Counted from the stretch's first letter, positions 1 through 9,211 are shown. The stretch is DNA of 64,000 nucleotides from Flavobacterium hydatis (GCF_000737695.1 NZ_JPRM01000006.1:248001-312000), one strand, 5' to 3'. Numbers and translations: made by a program. Notes: generated by a model not told the origin, from the letters alone.

Positions 1-76
1 GCAAGAAAAACATAATGTCACTTAGCGATGAAGTTGCCACCTCGGCATGAAATCTTCTTTTTCTTTTAATAGACAT
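1..76 (-). CDS. exbD: ExbD-type biopolymer transport protein (partial, N-terminus only)
   Basis: The minus strand opens with ATG at 74-76, three bases after the stop of the ExbB-type gene, and stays open to the window edge. The 25 visible residues start MSIKRKRRFHAEVATSSLSD and continue into a hydrophobic run. A basic N-terminus, then an aspartate-containing start of a single transmembrane helix, is how ExbD/TolR proteins begin. ExbD works with ExbB as the proton channel that energises TonB. The tight spacing implies co-translation with exbB. The rest lies outside the window, so identity rests on the N-terminus and on the neighbour. Confidence 0.8.
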   Translation of the reverse strand, partial: MSIKRKRRFHAEVATSSLSDIMFFL

Positions 77-79
77 ATC

Positions 80-775
80 TTATGATCTTTGAATTATGTT
101 TACAAATTCAAGTATTTGTTTCTGAATTTTTAATGCGAAATCATCTATTTTCCCATTCAAAAGGTGGTACGCACTATAAGCGATAATACCAACAATTAAA
201 CCAGAACCACTACTAATCATTTTCTCGTATAAACCTCCAGAAATATTACCAATACTAATATTCTCAGTAACCGAAATGCTATAAAATATCTTAATAACTC
301 CCGAAATAGTACCAATAAAACCTAACGTTGGTGCAATACCTGCAATAAGTCCTAAATGACCTAAACGTCTTTCCATTTCTCCTATTTCTATATCAGCAGC
401 ACGATCCATATTCGATTCTATCTCGGCAATTGGTCTTCCTATAACCAGAACTCCTTCTTTAAGAATATTTCCTGCAGCAGTATTACTTCTTTCTACAATA
501 CTTCTTGCCATATCCAGATTACCAGAATTAAGGTTTACACCTACATCCATCATTAATCTAGGGTCAATCTTTGAAGCTTTGCTTATGTATAAATAACGTT
601 CGATGATAACGTAAAAAGTATAAAATAATAAGATGGCAATTGGAATCAGGAATACTCCCCCTTTTAAAATAAATCCTAAAACAGAAATCTCTGTATTAGG
701 TGCAATTTTTTCGATAACTACGTTAGATGCGGCATTTGCAATAGTATCCGCTTGTAATTGAATGAAGCTAAACAT
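80..775 (-). CDS. exbB: MotA/TolQ/ExbB proton channel family protein
   Basis: Inner-membrane proton channel subunit of 231 residues. A first membrane helix lies at about residues 38-58. A cytoplasmic loop follows, and then the conserved family block at about 135-165 (GLIAGIAPTLGFIGTISGVI) and a third helix at about 185-208. In the ExbB-ExbD-TonB system it turns proton flow into motion that opens outer-membrane receptors. An ExbD-type gene starts three bases downstream, which favours ExbB over the flagellar MotA or the TolQ branch. Flavobacteria often have several ExbB paralogues, so its exact partner receptor is unknown. It is divergent from folC, with about 130 bases between them. Confidence 0.85.
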   Translation of the reverse strand: MFSFIQLQADTIANAASNVVIEKIAPNTEISVLGFILKGGVFLIPIAILLFYTFYVIIERYLYISKASKIDPRLMMDVGVNLNSGNLDMARSIVERSNTAAGNILKEGVLVIGRPIAEIESNMDRAADIEIGEMERRLGHLGLIAGIAPTLGFIGTISGVIKIFYSISVTENISIGNISGGLYEKMISSGSGLIVGIIAYSAYHLLNGKIDDFALKIQKQILEFVNIIQRS

Positions 776-906
776 ATATTAATTCTTGTATTTGATAATT
801 AATTCTAAAAAATATTCCAATTTTGCAATAAAGATACTTTTCGCTGTTATATTAAACTAAAAAAAACGAAAATTATTTCAATCAACAACTATTTTACTCA
901 AAATAA

Positions 907-2142
907 ATGAACTATCAAGAAACTACCGAATGGATGTTCAACCAGCTCCCAATGTACCAACTACAAGGGGCTTCGGCATATAAAAAAGACTTAACCAATA
1001 CATTACATTTGGTTGACCACTTAAACAATCCACAAAATTCATTAAAATGTATTCATGTGGCTGGAACAAACGGAAAAGGATCTACCTCGCACATGCTTGC
1101 TTCGGTATTGCAAGAAGCGGGTTATAAAGTAGGACTCTATACATCGCCACATTTAAAAGACTTTCGTGAACGTATTAAAATTAACGGTGAAGAAATTTCA
1201 GAAGATTTTGTGTGTGAATTTATAAGCAAACACAAATATTTTTTTGAATCTAATGATATGAGTTTTTTCGAAATGTCTGTAGGTTTAGCTTTTGATTATT
1301 TTGCTACTTCAAAAGTAGACATTGCTATAATAGAAGTAGGTTTAGGCGGAAGATTAGACGCAACCAATGTCATTACTCCTCTGATTTCAGTAATTACCAA
1401 TATCGACTTAGATCATACTCAGTTTCTAGGAACTACTCCAGCAGCAATTGCAGGCGAAAAAGCTGGAATAATTAAGCCTAATGTTCCTGTTGTAATTGGC
1501 GAATATACTCCCGAAACAAAACCTGTTTTTTTAGCTAAAGCTAAAGAGACTCACTCTGAAATATATTTCGCTTCAGATTTAATTACCGAAGTTTACCCTT
1601 CAGATTTAATTGGCGATTATCAGCAACATAATAAAAAGACTGTTCAAGAAACCATACATATCTTGAATACTCAAAATGAATTTAAAGTATCTGACGAAAA
1701 TCTTAAAACTGGATTATTAAACGTTGTTGCCAATACTGGCTTACAAGGAAGATGGCAACAACTTGGTAAGAATCCTAAAATAATATGTGACACAGCGCAT
1801 AACAAAAATGGTCTGGCTATAGTAATGAACCAAATCCAGAAAGAGACTTTCGATAACTTGCATATTGTATTAGGAGTTGTAAATGATAAAGATTTAGATT
1901 CTGTTTTACCCCTATTTCCTAAAAAAGCACAATATTATTTCTGTAGCCCTAACTCCTCTCGAGGTTTAAGCACAGTGATTTTACAGGAAAATGCTAAAAA
2001 GTATGATTTAATAGGCAAAACTTACGACTCAGTTTCGGATGCTTTTATCGCTGCAAAGGAAAATGCGACCAAAATTGACTTTATTTTTGTGGGAGGAAGC
2101 ACATTTGTAGTAGCCGAATTGCCATTAAACAAAGAGGAATAG
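907..2142 (+). CDS. folC: Bifunctional folylpolyglutamate synthase/dihydrofolate synthase
   Basis: Cytoplasmic Mur-ligase-type enzyme of 411 residues that adds glutamate to dihydropteroate and then to folates. The ATP-binding loop GTNGKGST is at about residues 53-60, and the FolC signature SPHLKDFRERI follows at about 80-90. The central ATPase domain has the motif EVGLGGRLDATNV, and the C-terminal ligase domain carries the CDTAHNKNG motif. Length is normal for the family. The start ATG is the first in the frame, just after an AT-rich divergent promoter region. The gene is single, with no visible operon partner; two tRNA genes with their own promoter follow. Confidence 0.95.
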   Translation: MNYQETTEWMFNQLPMYQLQGASAYKKDLTNTLHLVDHLNNPQNSLKCIHVAGTNGKGSTSHMLASVLQEAGYKVGLYTSPHLKDFRERIKINGEEISEDFVCEFISKHKYFFESNDMSFFEMSVGLAFDYFATSKVDIAIIEVGLGGRLDATNVITPLISVITNIDLDHTQFLGTTPAAIAGEKAGIIKPNVPVVIGEYTPETKPVFLAKAKETHSEIYFASDLITEVYPSDLIGDYQQHNKKTVQETIHILNTQNEFKVSDENLKTGLLNVVANTGLQGRWQQLGKNPKIICDTAHNKNGLAIVMNQIQKETFDNLHIVLGVVNDKDLDSVLPLFPKKAQYYFCSPNSSRGLSTVILQENAKKYDLIGKTYDSVSDAFIAAKENATKIDFIFVGGSTFVVAELPLNKEE

Positions 2143-2265
2143 TTCAAAAAAGAATCTTTTGAGCTAGATGATAAAAATTTATTGAAAAAATTTTATTTCC
2201 AAATAACTAAATATCAATAGCATAAAAACCAGCATTAAATTATTATTATATTTTTTTCAAAAATG

Positions 2266-2297
2266 TTTTGGTAATGCAGAAAACAGTCTTATATTTG
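2266..2297 (+). promoter_or_regulatory. Promoter of the tRNA-Val/tRNA-Tyr genes
   Basis: TTTTG at 2266-2270 is followed after exactly 19 bases by TATATTTG at 2290-2297. This is a full match to the Bacteroidota housekeeping promoter (TTG, 19 bases, TAnnTTTG). The first tRNA begins 39 bases downstream of the -7 box, so a short 5' leader is expected before RNase P cleavage. Confidence 0.85.
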
Positions 2298-2335
2298 CAC
2301 TCGCAATCACATAACGATAGCAACCTAGTAAAATA

Positions 2336-2410
2336 GGGCGATTAGCTCAGCTGGTTCAGAGCACCTCGTTTACACCGAGGGGGTCGGGGGTTCGAACCCC
2401 TCATCGCCCA
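2336..2410 (+). tRNA. tRNA-Val (anticodon TAC)
   Basis: A cloverleaf can be drawn. The acceptor stem is GGGCGAT paired with ATCGCCC, with discriminator A. The D arm contains GCTCAGCTGGTTCAGAGC, the anticodon stem CCTCG/CGAGG encloses the loop TTTACAC, and the T arm is GGGGGTTCGAACCCC. The anticodon TAC reads GTA valine codons. The 3' CCA is not encoded (the sequence continues CAG). Confidence 0.96.
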
Positions 2411-2416
2411 CAGATT

Positions 2417-2446
2417 ACTCCTTACGAAATTAAGGAGTTTTTTTTT
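2417..2446 (+). terminator. Terminator-like hairpin between the two tRNAs
   Basis: ACTCCTT (2417-2423) pairs with AAGGAGT (2432-2438) around an eight-base loop, followed by nine T. It has the form of an intrinsic terminator just after tRNA-Val. Either tRNA-Tyr is reached by read-through or it has its own weak promoter. Confidence 0.7.
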
Positions 2447-2491
2447 GGCTTACCGAATGTCTAAGGATTTTAAATCCACACTATCGGATTT

Positions 2492-2572
2492 GGGGAGATA
2501 CTCAAGCGGCCAACGAGGGCAGACTGTAAATCTGCTGTGTGAACTTCGCAGGTTCGAATCCTGCTCTCCCCA
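2492..2572 (+). tRNA. tRNA-Tyr (anticodon GTA)
   Basis: Class II tRNA with a long variable arm. The acceptor stem is GGGGAGA paired with TCTCCCC, with discriminator A. The anticodon stem GCAGA/TCTGC carries the loop CTGTAAA, giving anticodon GTA for tyrosine. The variable arm is TGTGTGAACTTCG and the T arm is CAGGTTCGAATCCTG. CCA is not encoded. Confidence 0.95.
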
Positions 2573-2632
2573 CAAAAAGGGTAAAAGAAGTAAAAGGCAA
2601 CTTTATCAATCTTTACAAAACCCAAAACATTA

Positions 2633-2668
2633 AAAAACCTGTAAATCGAAAGATTCACAGGTTTTTTG
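2633..2668 (+). terminator. Terminator after tRNA-Tyr
   Basis: A long, nearly perfect stem-loop of the form AAAAACCTGT...ACAGGTTTTTT around a GAAA loop, ending in a T run. It closes the tRNA transcription unit. Confidence 0.8.
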
Positions 2669-3124
2669 TTTTAAAGTACTTTATTGTTTTATGGGTATGG
2701 ATTACATATCATAGCTGTCATCAATACCCAAACCTGCAAAATGACAAAAATCAAACACAAATAGTAGTTAGCCAGAAAAGCAGAAAACAGAGAATTCTAC
2801 AACTCCCCTCCTTCAAACCTTGATCGGAATATTTTTACCGACATTGAATGATTCGGCTGGAACACTTGTACTTTTGTTATCAAAATAAAATGACAGTTTT
2901 TATCTTAACAGTTTCCATTCCAGTTTATTAAAATCCCGTATTTATACGCATAGTCCGAGAATAATAATATCTTAATTTTAAACACTTTACAATCCTTTTC
3001 TTTTAAACCTGAAGGAAACATATCTTAATATCGTAATTAGTAGATTACTGACTGCTTTGATATAACATAAAGCATTCCTATCTATACTATTTTGTTATTA
3101 TAACTCTAAGTAATAAGTCTGCTT
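2669..3124. other. Intergenic stretch without a recognisable gene
   Basis: About 450 bases between the tRNA terminator and the next gene. No frame of convincing length or composition was found on either strand, and no tRNA or clear hairpin. It is AT-rich and should hold the promoter of the propeller gene, but no strong TAnnTTTG box was picked out. Confidence 0.5.
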
Positions 3125-3127
3125 TTG

Positions 3128-4108
3128 ATGAATGTAAAGCCCGATTATTTAATCAATAATACCCATCAAATTATGAACGATTATCCGGTACTAAATTGGG
3201 TTACACTAGAAGACAGTTTTAAAGACTACCGACCTGCTATTGGTCCGGATGGTAAATCTGTAGTGTTTGAACGAACATCCTACGCTTCTCAATTGAGGCC
3301 ATTGGCCACCAAGCTCTTTATTGTTCATAATTTAGATAACGCTATTCCGCAACTTTTTCTTAATGACTGTGATTCTTTCCAACAAACCAGACCTGCTTGG
3401 ACTGATGATACAATAGCATTAAATTTACAATATGACGGCAAGTCTACAGTTTGGACAGTTGATGCCACAGGCAATAACTTAAACCAGATTAAAAATACAA
3501 ATCATTGTATTTACCCGCAATGGGCTATCCATTCGACATTTAAAGGTTTCGTTGTGATGAACAATAAGCTATCACATCCCCAGAGCACATTGTTAAATGC
3601 TAACGGAACTATTATTACTCCCAATCTGAATGGTAAGGATACTAATGGTAATACAGTATTAGGCGGAATGCCTGCCGTTTTCCCAAATAAATCCAAATTA
3701 ATAGCGTTTGCTGGCCAGTCTTTACACCAAGGAAATACTAATTACAATCAGGAGAAAAACTATATTTTCCTTAATGCTGAGAACGGGAAAGATTTTTTAT
3801 CGATGCCCATGAAACCTTTAGCTAATTTAAATCACTTCGATAAGCAATTTCAAGGGCGAGCTCCTGCTATTTCACCAGATGGAAACTATATTGCTTTCGA
3901 AAGTAACCGAGATGGCCACTACGCAATCTATTTATTTAATTTAAGTAAGCCTGAGAATCCTCCCATTAGGTTAACAGACCCAACAGTTAAACTTAATGCA
4001 CAACACCCAAAATTCTTCCCTGATGGTAGTCGATTAATTTTTAGTGCAGTATATCCCGGACATATTTATAGCTCTATTGCCTGGATTGATATTTCTGAAT
4101 ACTTATAA
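3128..4108 (+). CDS. TolB-like beta-propeller (PD40 repeat) protein
   Basis: A protein of 326 residues with repeated WD40-like/PD40 blades. The tell-tale PDG motifs occur in AIGPDGKSVVFER near residue 38, AISPDGNYIAFESNRDG near 250 and KFFPDGSRLIFSA near 305. Such propellers resemble TolB and the N-terminal domains of prolyl oligopeptidases and usually mediate protein contacts. No signal peptide is visible, so it may be cytoplasmic, unlike true TolB. A TTG codon lies directly before the ATG; the ATG at 3128 is preferred. No operon partner and no Pal or TolA nearby, so a Tol-system role is not supported. Confidence 0.7.
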   Translation: MNVKPDYLINNTHQIMNDYPVLNWVTLEDSFKDYRPAIGPDGKSVVFERTSYASQLRPLATKLFIVHNLDNAIPQLFLNDCDSFQQTRPAWTDDTIALNLQYDGKSTVWTVDATGNNLNQIKNTNHCIYPQWAIHSTFKGFVVMNNKLSHPQSTLLNANGTIITPNLNGKDTNGNTVLGGMPAVFPNKSKLIAFAGQSLHQGNTNYNQEKNYIFLNAENGKDFLSMPMKPLANLNHFDKQFQGRAPAISPDGNYIAFESNRDGHYAIYLFNLSKPENPPIRLTDPTVKLNAQHPKFFPDGSRLIFSAVYPGHIYSSIAWIDISEYL

Positions 4109-4254
4109 GATTTTTGGTTTTCTTCCGACATTTATCATTTGATTATTATTGATAGTACTTTCATTTAAGCTATAAATCTCAAAACAATAACACTAAATAA
4201 TAACTTTTTATAACGTTCCTTTGCTGGCGCGCGAGATATCGGACTTTCTTACTA

Positions 4255-4863
4255 TTATTTTATAGTTTTTTCTTTAAGTCTTGCTTTCCATATTTCGTCC
4301 CATTCATTTTTCAAAATACTTAAAATTATTGCGTCAATTCTGTTTCCGCTTTGGTCAAAACTACGGCTTCTTAATATCCCCTCTTCTGTACAACCAACCC
4401 CTTTCATTGCGTTTATACTTCGTATGTTTTTACTATTAGCTCCAAGCCCAATCCTTATAACTCCCAATTTATCAAATGCAAAGTCGAACATTAAGTATTT
4501 GCAATTTTTATTTATTCCTGTTCCTTGATATTTTTTTCCATACCAAGTATAGCCAATTTCAATAGTATTCAGCTCTAAGACAATATTGTAAAATCTCGTG
4601 CATCCAACATATTCATTAGTCCTTTTATCAAAAATAATAAATGGATATTCTTTTTCGCTTTCTCTTTGACTGATAGCCTTGTCGATATATTTCGATAAAT
4701 TTTCTTTTCCGTTTGCACCTCCAATATTAAATTCCCAAATCTCAGGTTCGTTAATTGAAAAGTCCAAAAGATATTTAAAGTCATCTGCTTTTAAAGGTCT
4801 TAAAAGCACCGTTTCATCTTCTAAAATATAGTCTGTTTTGTAGTCAAATTTTATTTCGCTCAT
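4255..4863 (-). CDS. GNAT family N-acetyltransferase (RimJ/RimL type)
   Basis: A cytoplasmic acetyltransferase of 202 residues that would transfer acetyl from acetyl-CoA to an unidentified amine. The N-terminal LRPLKADDFKYLLDF segment and the central IIFDKRTNEYVGCTRFY strand pair are typical of the RimJ/RimL branch. So are IEIGYTWYGKKYQGTGINK, which covers the acetyl-CoA pyrophosphate site, and RIGLGANSKNIRSINAMKGVG. Length is normal. A decayed copy of its middle part lies about 370 bases upstream (5234-5312), next to an inverted-repeat element. Substrate unknown. Confidence 0.85.
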   Translation of the reverse strand: MSEIKFDYKTDYILEDETVLLRPLKADDFKYLLDFSINEPEIWEFNIGGANGKENLSKYIDKAISQRESEKEYPFIIFDKRTNEYVGCTRFYNIVLELNTIEIGYTWYGKKYQGTGINKNCKYLMFDFAFDKLGVIRIGLGANSKNIRSINAMKGVGCTEEGILRSRSFDQSGNRIDAIILSILKNEWDEIWKARLKEKTIK

Positions 4864-5080
4864 TTTAAATCTTATGTATTTTGGTTGTCTTTAAGTTGTT
4901 TTTATAGCATTATCACCAATTCGTTTATATCATCCATAAAATTGCATCAATACAACTTCTTTTAATAGACTTTGCTCAATAACTTGGCTTTCATTGAAGC
5001 AATATAAGAATATTTTTACTACAATTAAAACCGAAACAGCTCATAAACAAGTCTGTAAGAACCATTAAGAAATTTCCCCT

Positions 5081-5233
5081 GCTAACTCTAGCGTCTCGCT
5101 CGTGAACACAAAAAAAGACAACAATCTAAATAAAAAACAAAACTGGCAAACCAAAATTCATCTACAATTTGCGAAAAATATCTTCATAGATAATAATTTG
5201 GATTGCGTTCACGAGCGAGACGCTCGCGTTAGC
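5081..5233. repeat. 153-bp element with 27-bp terminal inverted repeats (MITE-like)
   Basis: The left arm at 5081-5107 (GCTAACTCTAGCGTCTCGCT then CGTGAAC) is the reverse complement of the right arm at 5207-5233 except for about two bases. The 99 bases between the arms are AT-rich and non-coding. The GC-rich arms stand out sharply from their surroundings. The right arm abuts a fragment of an acetyltransferase gene. The size and the absence of a transposase suggest a miniature element or a large hairpin; no clear target-site duplication was seen. Confidence 0.65.
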
Positions 5234-5312
5234 AAGTATAACCAATTTCAATGATATTCATTTCCAATACAATATTGTAAAATCTCGTGCACCTAATACA
5301 AACATTAGCGCA
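5234..5312 (-). pseudogene. Fragment of a second GNAT acetyltransferase gene
   Basis: The minus strand translates to CTRFYNIVLEMNIIEIGYT, which matches CTRFYNIVLELNTIEIGYT in the intact acetyltransferase at 4255-4863. DNA similarity covers about 75 bases (4545-4620 against 5234-5309) and then fades. There is no start, and the fragment stops exactly at the arm of the inverted-repeat element. It is a relic of a duplicated or once-longer gene. Confidence 0.8.
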
Positions 5313-5526
5313 GTTTTTCATCAGGAACTCTTTGGAAAATTAGCACTATTTTTTATAGGAATTAATAAATCATTTTAGTTAATCATTTCTTAATCCATTA
5401 CGAAAGTCATTAGTATTAACATAATTTCGTCCTATCAATTCGTATGAAATAGGCTATGTTTTAAAAAATTACTAATTACCGCGATATCTCAAAACAAATC
5501 ATAAAAACAACTTTTATATTAAAAAA

Positions 5527-6681
5527 TTGATTTACACAACACTTTTAAATATTGCGATTTTTCAAGGAATAGTCTTAGGCTTAATTATTTTAAAGTCTTC
5601 CTTATTCAATAGCAAATCAAATAAATATCTGGCAGGCTTACTATTTGCACTTTCAATCGTTTTACTAAATTATGTTTTTGAACTTGAAGATGTGTTTACA
5701 TCCTATCCCTTAGTACGTTTTCTAGACGCTATCGATTGGGTATTTCTATTACCTGTTTTCACATTTCAGTTTATCATAAACCGCATTGATGATACGGTAA
5801 AAAACAGACAAAAAACTTACTTGTATTATATTCCATTTGTCTATAACAGTATTCTGAGCGTTACAATCTGTCTTGACAGTGTAGCAGGAATTTATAAAAT
5901 TCCTGAGTCCTACATGTACCTAATCAACATACTTCAGCTGATTCAGCTTTTACTAGCCATTACCATCGTCCTGTTCTTACCTCTTTACTCTTATTTTATG
6001 ATAAGACATTTAAAAGACCCTCAAGAGAAAAAATGGGTTATTACCTTATTAACTCTCATGTATTTGCTATTATTTGTCTGGTTAACTACATATTTGGTCG
6101 GCCTATTTTTTCATTCAGACATTTCTTTAACTATGAGTGGTATCGCTTTATCGGCAACATTCATAATGCACTGGACAGCTTATATAGGCATTTACAAATA
6201 CAAGCTTGCCAAGAACAAAGATGCCATCTATAATTTTCTAAATAACGATTTAGCTCTTTCATCTGCCAGTATTCAAATTATAGAAAACAGCCAAACAGAA
6301 GAAAATAGTACTACGGAAGAACATAGAGAATCTATCACAGCAGATAATCTTTACTTTCAGAAACTGGAACTTCTTTGCAAAGAGCAACACATTTATACTG
6401 ACAGTACATTAAACAGAGAAAAAGTTGCCGAAAAACTAGGCATAAGCCCAGGATATGTTTCGCAAATTATAAACACGATAACAGGGGACAACTTTGCCAA
6501 TTACATAAATAACTATCGGGTTGAGGCAGTGAAGGAAATGATTTCAAATTCTGAATATGAAAACTATAATTTGTTAACGATGGGATTAGAATCTGGGTTT
6601 ACCTCAAAAACGACTTTTTATAAAGCCTTCAAAAAAGTTACGGGTCAAACACCAAATGAATACAAAAACACCAGCAAATAA
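5527..6681 (+). CDS. Membrane-anchored AraC family transcriptional regulator
   Basis: A protein of 384 residues. The N-terminal two-thirds hold about seven hydrophobic segments (first at about residues 4-22, then 34-50, 65-85, 98-118, 132-160, 174-195 and 200-225). An AraC helix-turn-helix domain follows at about 290-380. It contains REKVAEKLGISPGYVSQII and ends with the second helix-turn-helix in FTSKTTFYKAFKKVTGQTPN. This is the common Bacteroidota architecture in which an inner-membrane sensor carries a cytoplasmic DNA-binding domain. The start is a TTG; no ATG lies close by, and the first membrane helix begins right after it. The outer-membrane barrel gene 88 bases downstream is a plausible target or partner. 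Confidence 0.85.
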   Translation: MIYTTLLNIAIFQGIVLGLIILKSSLFNSKSNKYLAGLLFALSIVLLNYVFELEDVFTSYPLVRFLDAIDWVFLLPVFTFQFIINRIDDTVKNRQKTYLYYIPFVYNSILSVTICLDSVAGIYKIPESYMYLINILQLIQLLLAITIVLFLPLYSYFMIRHLKDPQEKKWVITLLTLMYLLLFVWLTTYLVGLFFHSDISLTMSGIALSATFIMHWTAYIGIYKYKLAKNKDAIYNFLNNDLALSSASIQIIENSQTEENSTTEEHRESITADNLYFQKLELLCKEQHIYTDSTLNREKVAEKLGISPGYVSQIINTITGDNFANYINNYRVEAVKEMISNSEYENYNLLTMGLESGFTSKTTFYKAFKKVTGQTPNEYKNTSK

Positions 6682-6769
6682 GTACCGATTTGTCCAATTT
6701 TAAGCTTTTGAAACCTTTTCTGTTTTTTCTTATGCGAATTTTGGCATCAAATAATTCAAATCAATTTTT

Positions 6770-7324
6770 ATGAAAAAATTTTTATTACTAGCTGTTGTTA
6801 CAGTTTTAGGGTTCACAAATGTTAATGCTCAAAAAATTAAATTTGGCGTTAAAGGAGGTTTAAACTTTGCAAATATCAGCGGAGATAATACCAAAGATGC
6901 TGATCTCGTAACATCATTTAATTTTGGTGTATTATCAGAAATTCCTATTTCAGAAAAATTCTCTTTTCAACCCGAATTAATGTATTCTGGTCAGGGATAT
7001 AGTTTCAATGATAATACAGTTGCCTTAAGTTATCTGAACATTCCTTTAATGGGAAAATATTATGTAACAAAAGGATTGAGTGTTGAAGCTGGACCACAAA
7101 TAGGCTTTTTGCTTGCTGCTAAAAATGAAAAGACAAACGTAAAGGATTCGTTTAATACTGTCGATTTTGGTGTTAATTTTGGTTTAGGATATAAACTTGA
7201 TAACGGACTTAATTTTGGCGTAAGATATAATCTAGGATTAACTGACATTAATAATGTAGATAACTCTTCTTTTAAAAATAAAAACAGCGTATTTCAAGTA
7301 TCAGTCGGTTATTTCTTTTTCTAA
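6770..7324 (+). CDS. Small outer membrane beta-barrel protein (PorT-like fold)
   Basis: A protein of 184 residues with a signal peptide at 1-20 (MKKFLLLAVVTVLGFTNVNA, cut before Q). Alternating hydrophobic strands follow, such as KIKFGVKGGLNFANISG near the N-terminus. The chain ends in VSVGYFFF, whose terminal phenylalanine is the outer-membrane insertion signal. It matches the porin/PorT-like outer membrane beta-barrel families of Bacteroidota. Function unknown. It follows an AraC regulator on the same strand and ends before a strong bidirectional terminator. Confidence 0.8.
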   Translation: MKKFLLLAVVTVLGFTNVNAQKIKFGVKGGLNFANISGDNTKDADLVTSFNFGVLSEIPISEKFSFQPELMYSGQGYSFNDNTVALSYLNIPLMGKYYVTKGLSVEAGPQIGFLLAAKNEKTNVKDSFNTVDFGVNFGLGYKLDNGLNFGVRYNLGLTDINNVDNSSFKNKNSVFQVSVGYFFF

Positions 7325-7458
7325 AGCTTAATAATTTCAGCACTTTTATCACTTAGAACTGTCTGGAAAATATTAGCTCTACCAGTTTAATTTGTATCTA
7401 GTTTTCCTATTACAGATTTTTAACATGGCCGGAGTTAAAAGTTGAAAATATAAATAAT

Positions 7459-7505
7459 TAAACCATAAATCCTTATTCTTTTTTTGAATAAGGATTTATA
7501 GTTTA
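7459..7505. terminator. Bidirectional terminator between convergent genes
   Basis: A perfect 20-bp stem (TAAACCATAAATCCTTATTC and its complement) encloses a seven-T loop. It lies between the end of the barrel gene on the plus strand and the end of the serine hydrolase gene on the minus strand, and can serve both. Confidence 0.8.
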
Positions 7506-7540
7506 AACACGCCTAGTATAGATATTGATTGTTGTTGTTT

Positions 7541-9211
7541 TTAGTTTTTAAAGTAAGGCAATATGTATTTCTCTAAAATCATTTCTGGTTGTTGTGTTTT
7601 TCCGTTTCTATAATTTCCAGATGTTATAACGACAACTGTTTCTAAACGAGGAATAACAAAAATATATTGGCCTCCAGCCCCTCTAGCTTCAATAGATTCT
7701 ATACTTTCTCCTTTTACCTGATAGGTATTATGCCACCATAAATATCCGTATCCATTTTTGTCTTTAGTATTTTCTAAAGCGCGATAATCCTTAAATGATT
7801 TTTTTACCCATTCTTTAGACAGAATACGTTTTGTTTTCCATTTCCCTTCGTTAAGATATAATTCTCCAAATTTCAGCATATCTTTAGAAGTGAGATACAT
7901 TCCACCACCAAAATAGGGGTTTCCATTCAAATCACTAAACATGATGTAGTTCGAAATTTCTAATTTTTGAAATAAATTTTCATCAATAAATTGTTCTAAT
8001 GACCCTGAAACAACAGAATCCATCGCAATTCCTAATAAATATGGATTTGCAGATCCATAATTAGCTTTAGTATTGGGTTTGTTTATCATCGGAGCACTCA
8101 ATATTGTTTCAATCCAATCTTTTGATTTTTGATAGTTATCTTCAACCGCGGGAGATTTCGGATTTGCATTAATACCATAATCAATTGCATCTAATCCCGA
8201 ACTCATTGTTAATAGACTTTCAAGATTTATTTTCGTTTTTAAACTATCTTTTAGAGATTGATATTTTGTAGGCAAAAAATCAAATATCGACTCTTCAACA
8301 CTTTTAAATAATAATTTATCTTTAGCAATACCAACTATCGCAGATGAAATACTTTTGGACGCTGAACGCATATCGTGTGAAATATTTGCGTTATAACCAT
8401 CAAAATAATTCTCATAAATAAGTTTGCCTTTTCTTGAAATTAAAACAGAATGAGTATTGGGTAATGAATCTTTTAAAATAAGGTTTTCTAATTCGTTAAG
8501 TTTAAGGATAGATGTTGTAGCATTTGTTTTAAACCCGCCTATTTTCCAGTCGGTTGTAGATTTTTTTAAATCTATTTCTGTTATTATATTATTTCCTAAA
8601 TATATCCCTAATTGAATTTTATTAGGCATCAATTTTCCTTTAAATTGCAATCCGGTTTTAAAATCAGAAAAGGATATAACATCTTTCTCCTTCTGAAAAT
8701 TGTCGCACCAAGTTCCCGTAAAGCGGTTGTCACCAAAGATAGGATAGGCTTGATATTCATTGTTATCACCATTTTCAACACTTAAATAAAAATCTGGTGA
8801 TTTTAGTTCGTCCACCATCAAAATATTCCAGTCCCCTACAAAAAAATTGTTTTTTGATTTTGTTAATTTTAAATGATAAAGCAGGAATCCAGATTTTATA
8901 AAACCATTTATTTCTTTACCATCCTTAGAGAGAATGCCTTTAAAAACCAAATTTTCAGCAAAAGATATATTTAGCTGATAAGCATTTGTTGAATTAAAAG
9001 TATAATCAATAATGTTTGCGCTATTATAAATTTTAAACGTTGCTTTTTCAAGTCCTAAATTTTCAATTTCAACTTTTAAATTAAATACTTTCGGGTTTTC
9101 AATTTTTCCTTCCCAACTATCTGTGTATTCAGCCATATTTTGAGCATTGGCATAAAAAGAAAAAAGAATTAAGTATAAGAATAGGACATTTTGAAATTTC
9201 ATTTTTTTCAT
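7541..9211 (-). CDS. Secreted serine hydrolase, beta-lactamase class C family
   Basis: About 556 residues from the chosen start. The frame opens earlier at a TTG (9256), but a clean signal peptide begins at the ATG at 9211 (MKKMKFQNVLFLYLILFSFY, then ANAQ). A domain of about 220 residues of unknown function comes first, then the hydrolase domain. Its catalytic SxxK is in RSASKSISS, a second motif lies near NYGSANPYLLG, and a C-terminal block is GGQYIFVIPRLETVVVITSGN. These penicillin-binding-like enzymes include esterases, D-aminopeptidases and beta-lactamases; substrate unknown. It lies 72 bases after an AraC-type gene on the same strand and is probably co-transcribed with it. Confidence 0.85.
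   Translation of the reverse strand: MKKMKFQNVLFLYLILFSFYANAQNMAEYTDSWEGKIENPKVFNLKVEIENLGLEKATFKIYNSANIIDYTFNSTNAYQLNISFAENLVFKGILSKDGKEINGFIKSGFLLYHLKLTKSKNNFFVGDWNILMVDELKSPDFYLSVENGDNNEYQAYPIFGDNRFTGTWCDNFQKEKDVISFSDFKTGLQFKGKLMPNKIQLGIYLGNNIITEIDLKKSTTDWKIGGFKTNATTSILKLNELENLILKDSLPNTHSVLISRKGKLIYENYFDGYNANISHDMRSASKSISSAIVGIAKDKLLFKSVEESIFDFLPTKYQSLKDSLKTKINLESLLTMSSGLDAIDYGINANPKSPAVEDNYQKSKDWIETILSAPMINKPNTKANYGSANPYLLGIAMDSVVSGSLEQFIDENLFQKLEISNYIMFSDLNGNPYFGGGMYLTSKDMLKFGELYLNEGKWKTKRILSKEWVKKSFKDYRALENTKDKNGYGYLWWHNTYQVKGESIESIEARGAGGQYIFVIPRLETVVVITSGNYRNGKTQQPEMILEKYILPYFKN

Noticed and set aside
2445..2823. Open frames of 62-94 codons on both strands over and beside the tRNA-Tyr gene
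   Set aside because: They translate the tRNA and its terminator; no protein-like composition and no independent start signal.
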